From the NCBI GenBank assembly GCA_005406025.1, contig BGZK01000221.1, positions 186,001 to 250,000 of the forward strand: DNA of 64,000 nt. The letters are read 5' to 3'. The number at the start of each line of letters is the position of its first letter. Position 1 is the stretch's first letter. The DNA comes from Eumeta japonica (lineage: Eukaryota; Arthropoda; Insecta; Lepidoptera; Psychidae). The notes beneath the pieces are model-generated. The model was not told where the DNA came from. It searched no databases and was given only the letters and a program-made list of their open reading frames with translations. The position numbers and the translations under genes are program-made. Shown here one piece after another: positions 43,071-53,200 of the stretch.

Positions 43071-46000
43071 GCGCATATGAGAAGAGAGAGAGAGACAAAC
43101 AGGCACGATCAATATATCAATTGTTGATCCAAGCGTACTATGTTGATCGTATGCGATTTTTTACTATTCAAAAGTTAATCTTGACTGATCGTTTTACGAC
43201 ATTAGAAAAATCTTTATTTTGCGAAAAAATACAAAACCGCAGGCAACTTTGTTGATCCAGTGTTATTTATCATATTCCAATTTCAAATTCACCAATCACA
43301 AGTACGCCACGACGATCCCAATAAATTAATTAGACATAAGGTCCAATTATCGAGTGAAAAAAGTCCCCACCCGACCGGTCGGTAGCGGCGCGCGTTTCCA
43401 TAGACGTATGCCGGCACGACATTCGTTCCGTGTGTATATCTATAAATATAATTATGTTACGTATGTGTGTTTGTTTGTGTGTGTGAAAAATTGAATTTAG
43501 GTGAGTAGTCCCTACACCTTGTCGTTCCACCAATTACTCATATTTGTAATTTGTCACCTTCAGCAGGTGTATTTCCAATGGCTTTTAAGAAATCTATAAT
43601 ACATCCGATTTTTAAAGATGGCGATAAGCGTGCCGTAAGTAATTATCGATCCCTCTCTATACTTCTTGCTGTTTCTAAAATTTTGGGACGCTTAATGAAT
43701 AGTAGATTAATCAGTTACTTAGAAATGAAAAGTCTCCTTTCATCGTCGTTTCATTTCATTAATGCAAAACATTGGTCGAAGCTATTTCAGAATGCACAAT
43801 CAGGAATGGATTCAGTTTGTCTGTGGTTAAGAAATAATGTCTTAACTCTAAGCCCAGAAAAATCTAAATACATAGTTTTTTCTATCACCAATACACTCAG
43901 ACTCATAAATGAATACAATTTAGTGGCTCACAAATGTAGCGATTTACGAAAAAGTCGATTATGTCCTAAATTATAGAAAGTGGATGAATATAAATATCTT
44001 GGTGTCCTTATCGACTATAGACTTAGCTTCCGACCACACATTGACTTACTTGCAAGTAGAATTCGTAAGCTTATTTACATTTTTAAATCACTGAGGCACA
44101 TCGCTGATTTTCCGACTCTTAAAACTGTCTACTACTCTCTTTGTCAATCCCTTATACTTTATTGCATTACGTCTCGAGGCGGCGCATGCAAAACCAGTAT
44201 TGTAAACTTAGGACGGGCTCAAAGCTTTAGCTCATTAGCCCTTTTAGATATCCCACCGTAGAACTGTACAAAATCTGGAAAGTCCTAACAGTCCGTCAAC
44301 TATTTATTCTGAATACAGTTCTTAAAGAGCACTCGGTGCTCACATTCGATGCATCACTCGTAGATTTAAAACGTGGAAATGTGTGCCCGCTAAACAGAAC
44401 TTCGACTACATTTGCATAACGTTTCTATGAGTTTTTGGCACTGTATCTATATAACAAATTGAATAAATCCCTGTCAATCTATGCCTTAACGAAATATGAG
44501 TGTAAACACAATTAGTTTTTATTGAAGCAAAATTATGATGACACTGAGGCTTTTTTAAACATCATAACATGAAATTTAGGAGTATTATTTTTTACATTTT
44601 TATTATATTTTACTATTTTTATCTTCATATCATTCATTTACATATTTTATTACTTTCGTCAAATGGCAAGTTGTTTGAAAATTGTCGCTTCTGTTTATAT
44701 TTTTTAATGTGTCCTACTCTTGAATGAACATACATAAGCTCTACATGCAATACATATGCACTACATACATTTTCTATATACATTCACAATAAACATGTGA
44801 CCGTGATGCTCTAGGGTGGGTGCTTGGAAACCTATAACACAAGTTGAACTTAGTTTGGGTTCCAGTCCCGCACAATAATTCCTAACGTTGCACATTTTTT
44901 GTAATTTTGTATTCTAAATTATTGTGGAGGAAAATAAAGAATTAATATTATTATTATTGAAAAAAACCAAACCACCTACTTTTCCAGTAAATTGTATGAA
45001 ACTTTTCAATTCTTTTTGCTACGTATTAGAGTATTATTTATACAATCAATCTAGATACAATTACAAATCGAATGACACCATGATCATAATTTTCGGCCAG
45101 TGCCAACCCGAACTTTCACAAATGGCACCTGTAAACTATTCTACTCGATAACAATCAAACTTAAAAGTTTAATGAATTCAGGTCGAACTTCGACTACCGG
45201 ACGACCACTAGTTATCGGTTAGTTATATAATCAGCCTAAAAAGTCATAAAACAATATGCAACATTAAAAAATACTACCGGGGACATGATCGACATACAGT
45301 TGGCAATTAAAAGAACAAGAATTCTAAATAATAAAAACGGGCGGCGGTATTTTGTCCACGCCGGCGGAACCTTTTATTTAAAGGTTTAAATCGAACATAA
45401 TTTGTTTTGTCGAATTCTACGCGCGGTGTTAACACACAATGTATAATCAAAAAAGGCAGCCAAGCAGACTTTACAATAAAATATTACACTTCAGGGTTTC
45501 ATTTCGTCATCGAATACGACCGACTCCTTTTAGGAATGTACTTCAGTGGTCATCGTAAGGGTAATAAATATAAAAATGGTAAATGCGAGTAGGATAATGT
45601 AGTAGAGTAGAAGATATCTTAGAATAAAAAAACGATCAACATTGGGTATACTAAAAATCACTGGCATAACTAATTTGGCAAGAAGATATATATATTATAA
45701 TTCGATGTAAATAAAATATGATGAAAAATTATCTAGATTTTACATATAAAATACGAAGACACTTTTTCCCCGACCTTATATTATCGACACTCCATACAGC
45801 AAGAAAGAAGGTACCTTTCCGAATCGCGCCATGTAGCTTTCGATGATGGTCAAAGAGCAATGGTAGTCTCTCGCGCAGTCCTCGTACGCTGAAATGTTAA
45901 CATCTTTAATTAATGGTACTGCCCATAGGGTCGTCATACTGTACTCCAGCAAACGTTGTGTAGAGACTGATTGACACCGTCATAGTTTTTTAAGGTCCCG

Positions 46001-49000
46001 TAATCGACGTACAAAAAAAATACTCTTGGTTACCTCTTGTAATTCAATCGTTACTTTTCATATTGATGTGAAATATGTGAGGTACATAGACGCAAATCAA
46101 AGGGACACAAACAAATAGAGAAGACTTTCGATAAAACTATGTATATAATAACACGGTGTGTGTGTGTGTGTGTGTTTGTGATCCCTCCGGTGACTGGGAG
46201 GTCGTTAGATCTCTCTTAAAATGCTACAGAATGATGCGCGAACACATAACAATATTAGCTTTTGCGTAGCAATAATAATAAAATAAATAGCAAAGCAAAA
46301 AAAGCATCTTAGACTTGCCTAAACCTTTCTCTCTCGCTCTTTCTGTCGCTCTCCAATTCTAAATCTTCAAAAAGTAAAGTCATCATCTAAAAAGTCTCAA
46401 AATAAAAAAAAATATCGTGCGACCACATTCAGATTGCAGATTACCATTAAATAATAGTAACATGCAATTTTTTCTGTATAAAATGAGTATAACAATTATA
46501 ATCATACATTTCATGAACTACAACAAAGGGATAACGGCGCAGCGTCATTAAATATTATAAGCAACTGCCTATCTCATACGCATGCTTGACACAACATGGC
46601 CGGTTTTGCTTTGACGTGTCGTTTAGTATTTAATGGTAATATTGTATCATATCATTGTGGATTAAACATTAAGTAGCATATACACGTATCGGTTAGATTT
46701 CGTAATGCGCCGATGGGTGTTTTAAAATAAATAAGTACGAATTTATTTATGTAACACATAAGACGGAGTTGGCCTTATTTGTACAGCATTCACGCAAAAA
46801 CGTTTTGGGAATTAATGCGTTCACCGCAATATTTGTGTAAATAGGTATTTATTATATCTATTCTAAATTCACGTTTGGTGCGATGTCTTGACATTTTGTA
46901 TGTTGTACAACCCTGTGTGGAATATTAAGTTAGTTCAAGAGTGAATACAAAACGAAACGTTCGGATAATTACATGTATAATTATTAAATGTTTACGCACA
47001 ATCGTCGAAAGCGGGCGAAAACTTGTAAAAACCTTTTCAGATGCATAAATTCGGATGATGTATTATATTAAATTTTCACCCACTCTCGATCACTTAAACA
47101 TTACCTCAGAGCGGGTTTTCTGATGAAAACCCGCTTTTCTTGATAGAAAACATAACTGAGAACAATTTCTCAGTTATGTTTACGTTATAACGAAGAATAC
47201 GGAATAACTTTTTCTTCCATAGATGCTTTTTCGTCATGCTTTTTTATTTTAAAAACCAAAATATTCCTGAGACTCAACTTTCTTTTTAATTATATGTTTG
47301 ACAATGTTTACAACGTCTTTAAGTTTTACGATTTATACGAATTATCGACAACGTGTCTAAGTTTACTATTGGGTTGCTGTAGTACTGAAGTTGGGTTAGT
47401 AATATCGAAAAAACAGATAATGAAGAGTTTTATGAGTTAAAATTTTAAAATACCAACATCCATGCGGCTTGTCGATACGATTTTTGACGATGACATAAAT
47501 TGAAATTTGTAATAGGCGAAAAAAGAGCGTAACAAGGCTGTAGCCTTGTTATGCTCTTTTTTCGCCCATATACACGTTATAACGTGTATACATGAGCGCA
47601 TGCGCAGACGTTGCTCGTATCGAAACAGGATACGGTTTTGAATAATATTATATTCTCTCGTGCTCTAAATATCAGATTATAATCAGTTTCATTTGCTTAG
47701 ACTTTTGGGGCATAAATACCTTAAATTAAAATTCTTTTTGTTCCAATTTTAACCAGGAATAACAAAAGCCTTGGCTTTACGCATTCGTAACCATTTTCAC
47801 ATAAACTCCTAAACAGGGGATAAGCCAATAAAATACGTATTGTAATTGGTGACGAAATTGAAACCGAGAACAGGATCTTATCTAGAACCGAGATCTAAAT
47901 TGGAATTTAAATCGATAGCAGTGCCGATGCCGTAATAATTCTACTAAAATAGTCTAAATTATATTTATAATCATTACTAAAACACATACAACATAAATGC
48001 TTTCTCTTCGTATAAATGTTTTTCGTTTAATGCAATTCTGAATATTCACCTTCCTTTCTCGAGCGATCGTCATCGGGTAGAGTCGGCATGCCGGCGTCGA
48101 CCCAATACACCCTGGAGATCCAGAAAGGGCCGCAGTAGCCCTCCGTGCAGGTGTGCGACATGTCGCATCCGGCGATGTGACAGAGGCACCGGTAGCAAGT
48201 GTCGTTCAGATTTGATATTTTTACGCCTGCAAATAGAAAGATCCCTGATTAAAGTATGTGTATATTGTCACGTTACATCCCTACCGGGTTACGAAGATTG
48301 AGACGCTTTTAAAAACAAAGTAGGTGTGTATATTTACTACTGAGATCGAGAATAAATCACAAAATTACTTTAACAATTTTAATTGGCCACATTTATACTG
48401 TATATATATATATATATATATACAGTATAAATGTGGCCAATTAAAATTATATATATACATCAATTATATGTATATTATATATATACATCGATTTTTAAGT
48501 CTAGAATATTCCCAATGTGTAAAATCCAAATAAAAACTGAGATGTAAACATATCACTCCGGCGTGAACAAACAATATTTACCTATAAAATCTGAAACATT
48601 ATAACAAATCAAAATAAGCAAATAACCACCCACGCCAACCAACAAAAACCAACAGGGAGTTGTTCTGTTAATCCACTATTACGTTTGTGAGCATAGTTCA
48701 CAACAATATTAATACAAATTGCTATTGATGATTGGTTAGTCATTCATTATATTAGGTAGCCCTGTAAGTAGGGTTTTTGGTTTATTCTTAATTTCTTTAA
48801 TTGTAATTTTAATTTTCTTATTGTATTTAAGAGCACCTTGCTGGTACTCAGGAGTATGGTCAATAACTACTTTTGAATGATTATAAAAAATAATTAAGAT
48901 GTGGATGTTTCAAATCGGCATAGACGGTTTCATAAAGCGGCGAAAATTAAAATTTTTGGCGTGCCTTACCTCATTATAATTGAGTTTATATTTTCTGCTC

Positions 49001-50191
49001 AATGCTATAGCATCTAGTTCACTTTTATTATTTCGTTAAGAAATTCTATTATATTTATCTTATTGCCGAGGCCGACCCGATGTAGTCATTATAGCTTTTG
49101 TAAGTGACCATAAGTAAAAAAACAAACTTAATAAAAAAACACGTGTGGCACTCTGGGACTGCCGCGATAAAGCTATTGCATAGTATTTTTTATCAACTTA
49201 TGCAATTATAGTTATTTATTTATTTTATTTATGCAGTATTTTTTTGAGGAGGTGCCCTAACGCTGAAACTCTAAGCAGGCATGAGTCACCAGATTGCGGG
49301 GCGAAGAGGGGGATTACGCATGCGCAGTAACACCGATAGAACCAATGCTACCTAGAGGCGAGTTGCTGAACTAAAGAGACAAGCGTGATATTTCAAAAAA
49401 GTCATTAAAAGTTCTGCTATTCATCGATAGATGGCAAAAGTAAAAAGTATCTCCGCTGTGCCGGTCGGAGTGGGGGTGTTAGGTTATTTTCGTTACGGAA
49501 TTTCTGGATTCGGTCTCCACGCTCAAGGCCCGCGATAGAAGCTATGCAATAGCTTAAAAGCAAAATTAACTCTCCACTGATAACGTGTATTTGACTTACA
49601 TCATTGGTGACCTCGGTCTTACGCATAGGTGTTTTTGACTACGAGTTATTCTATAATTTACTGTTTGTGCTGCTTTTCATTGGAAAGGTTATGATATCAG
49701 ACATTTTTTGTAAATAAAACATAGGTATTTTGTAAATCAAATCTCTTTTATTAACATTAGACAATATCTTTCGATGCATTAAAAATATAAAGTATTTTAA
49801 CAATAATCTTTTTAATTAGAAGATGTCGCAACAATCTTAAATATTTAACGATAAAATCATCCTTAGTCAGCCCTTATGACATTAGAAACATAAATGGTAA
49901 TACTTCTACTAAAAAAATATATATATATATATATGGATCGGCAAAATTTGGCTGTACAGAGAGTGGCAAATTGTCAATTTTGTTTCAGCATGTCTTACCC
50001 AAGTAATCAGCGACGTCTCGGCAATGTCTGATGAGGACGGATTACAAACGTCATCGGAAAATTAATATGGAAGTGACTTTGGAACGGAAAATTTACAAAC
50101 AGATCCAATACAAAATTGGGAGAGAGAAGAATTTTAGCTGTTGGAAATGAGTGATTTTAGTGTTATATATATATATATATATACCAACTGT

Positions 50192-50247
<56 letters not shown>

Positions 50248-53200
50248 ACAGTTGGTATCCGAAGCCTGTTTCGGTCCACAAAATATTAATACATAGTGGA
50301 GATGTTATGGAATCAGTTTTATGTTCCACTGGCCAACTGAGTGAAGAAGACCAGGTACAAGGAATGCAGGTTTTCTCGCAAACACAACACTAGGTAAATG
50401 TCTAGCCTACTCCCTTAGATCCCCTTATAAGTACATTAAGATGCCTTTCAAAAAGAAAAAAAAAATTATCATCTAAATATGTTCTGTCATTGTCGGAAAT
50501 TAAAGTATGAATTGATGACAACGTTCCTAGAATGTAATAATTTTAATATATAACATTTTTTTCTAAATCAATAGCAAATATATAATATTTTTATTAACTT
50601 ATCTGTAAATATATAATTTTTTTCTTCATTCCTCGATAACACATTATGTACAAGTAATAAAAAAACTAAAACCTTCCAGTGCGATTACAACTAGCACAAT
50701 GACGGTTTCAGAGGATAGTATCTTTTGAGGTACCGGATTATGATTACAGACTGTAAGTGTAACGCCATTATAATTTTCAGTATCCCGTGCCTTAAAAAAA
50801 TACTGTCCGCCGGAACCTTCAAGACGTGAGTTACAATCGCACTTGACTGATTTTTTTTAATTTTAGCTTACATTCGTGCGTTGACTCACAAATTGATATT
50901 ATAATTACAATAGAGCAAAAACAAAACTTAACTCTTGACCAGATTTTAAATGGTACGGAATCCTCAGGGTCAACATATCAGGGTTTTTATTATTTGTTGC
51001 TTGACTTTAGACTTTACACTCTATTTTGTATTATGTTTGATGCTTGTATGTATTACCGTTTTTACGGTACAGTATAAACAAAAGCGATACTAAAGCGTCG
51101 GGGCACCGAGTCCTACTCACATTTGACTAGTTTTTATTATTTGTTGTTTTACTTTAAAGTTTGCATTATATTTCGCATCAAACTGGATGCTTGTACGTAT
51201 AACAGATTTTAAAATACAGAAAAACAAAAAAATCTTGAAAAAAAAATGTCAATGCATTACGATTTTCTGGTATGGGAACCCTAATTAATTTTTGGCTTTT
51301 TATTTTTTTTTATTGTTTAGTAGTTAATCATCCATAGAAACACATTGTTTGAAAAAAAACAGCTAGCTACCTATTGCGATTTAAAAGATATAGCCTTTTA
51401 TAGGTAGGACAGACAGACGTGCGGACAAACGGACGGACATACAGACAAACGGACGGACAGCGTAGGCTTAGTAATAGGGCTTCGTTGAAACACTATGGGT
51501 ACGTGAACCTAAAAAAAAAAGTAGGAATATAATTTAATCACAAAAAAATTATATTCACCTATGAAAACTATATTGACAACAGTGTGGACCTTACCACAAT
51601 GTTTGTAATTTACATCGAGAAACTTGTACTCTCGATTGATCATACACACGCGTTATACACGCTGAATGTATGGGACTATGACCAATCGTCGCTTAATCAT
51701 CTGTAGATGGTTAAGGCTATTTATAATACAAAAAATGTAAAAGTACGTTTGTATGGATGTTTGTCAAACGCTGACAGGTGGACGGATTGTAATTAAATTT
51801 GGCACACAAGTAGATTACGATCTCAAATAGGGTATAATATTAATATAATAGGTTGTATTATATTATATAATAAGATTATTTTTATGTAAAAAATGTATAA
51901 ACACCAGTAAAAATGATAATCTGTTATTACTAATATCCATAGCCAAGAAAGAACAAAATTAGCATCAAAACCGCTACTGAAATAGTGGGACCGTGATCGT
52001 ATCTTACGATGCAACGACAATCGACATCGATAATGGGACCGTGTTCACGATAAAAATTAGCAGAAAAATGAGTCAATATAGAAAATGAAGAAATTCTTTC
52101 TATGTATATAGGGGCGAACAGTGACAACCATGGGACCTTGAGCCAAGGTAGGCAATCAACAACTAAATCCTGTATACGGTTTAGCTATTGCTTGCTAAGT
52201 ATTATATGTTATATTTTCTTACGTATCGTTTTCTACGTTCACTACATTTCGTTTTGTTTCATTCTCGCCACCAGTGCTTACAGTATAAATGTCCAAAAAT
52301 TTTGATACCAAATTTTCTGCGAATATTTGAAACTCACTGATCTGCACGCAGCAAGCTATTGCGAAAGTTTTTTTTTTGTATAATGTTTCGTAAGGCATTT
52401 AATATTTTCTGCGAGGATATTATCAAAAACATCAAAAAAAGGTATAGTCAAATTCTTACTAACTATACAAGAATGACATGAGGTTGTGTCAAAGTGTCAC
52501 CGTCCCATATTTACGATACGCGAATCGTAAGACCAACGTGTTACCACTACGCGCGGTATTTTGGTGATTGGGCGTAATGAACTAATCTTTTCTTACTACC
52601 GTGAAAAAATTTCATTATTATTATTACATAAATTATAAAGAAATAATACTGAAAAATCGCATAGTTTTGCTGGTGCATTAACACGATTTAGAAAGAATCT
52701 AATTTGAAATGTGAGCAGAACACCAAAGAAAGATAGTTGATGGACAACGTTCTTTAATTTTAACTTGGACACCGTTTTGCTCAGAAGACGTAACTGCCGC
52801 GCCGTCATACGTTTGAGCTATAAAGACGTGAAGGCACCGCCTAACCTAATCCTAACCTTTTTTAATCCATAAAAAATCAAAACACAATACAAATACAAAT
52901 ATCCAAGTCATTTCAGAAAAATAAACTTTTTTATATGAAGTGAAAATTAAACTTATTAATGTATTAATGATAACAACCTCTATGAGTATGCTTTGGCATC
53001 TCAAGTACAGATGCCTAGACATACCCTTAAAGTGTATTTGCCTACACTAGGCAAAACTCGTTTTTGGCTACATTTAGTATTTCTTAAGTGTGAACACCTA
53101 TAAAAAATCGGTTTCTTATACAAGCTAACTATCAGTAGAAATACAGGCGTAATTTTTAACTTAGGTTCAAATGAATTAAACCGACAAAATTAAATCAATT

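Larger units (their letters stand above)
41821..45777 (-). mobile_element. Mariner element filling lysozyme intron 3, split by later insertions
   Basis: Inverted terminal repeats TAGGTCGGGGAAAAAG (41822) and its counterpart CTTTTTCCCCGACCTT (about 45762-45777), with CGTATTTTAT/ATAAAATACG just inside, define a cecropia/Hsmar1-type mariner flanked by TA. The transposase remnant runs on the plus strand and is interrupted at about 42986; the lost end of the element (GGCAAGAAG..., AATAAAATATGATGAAAAAT) resumes at about 45678. Without the insert of about 2.7 kb the element would be about 1.27 kb, the normal mariner size. (Strand here follows the host gene; the transposase is on plus.). Confidence 0.85.

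Noticed and set aside
42986..43255. 89-codon frame beginning with poly Thr-His
   Set aside because: Translation of a CA microsatellite.
47110..47135. Stem-loop followed by T-rich sequence, like a bacterial intrinsic terminator
   Set aside because: The window is eukaryotic nuclear DNA with spliced genes; the hairpin is in an intron.
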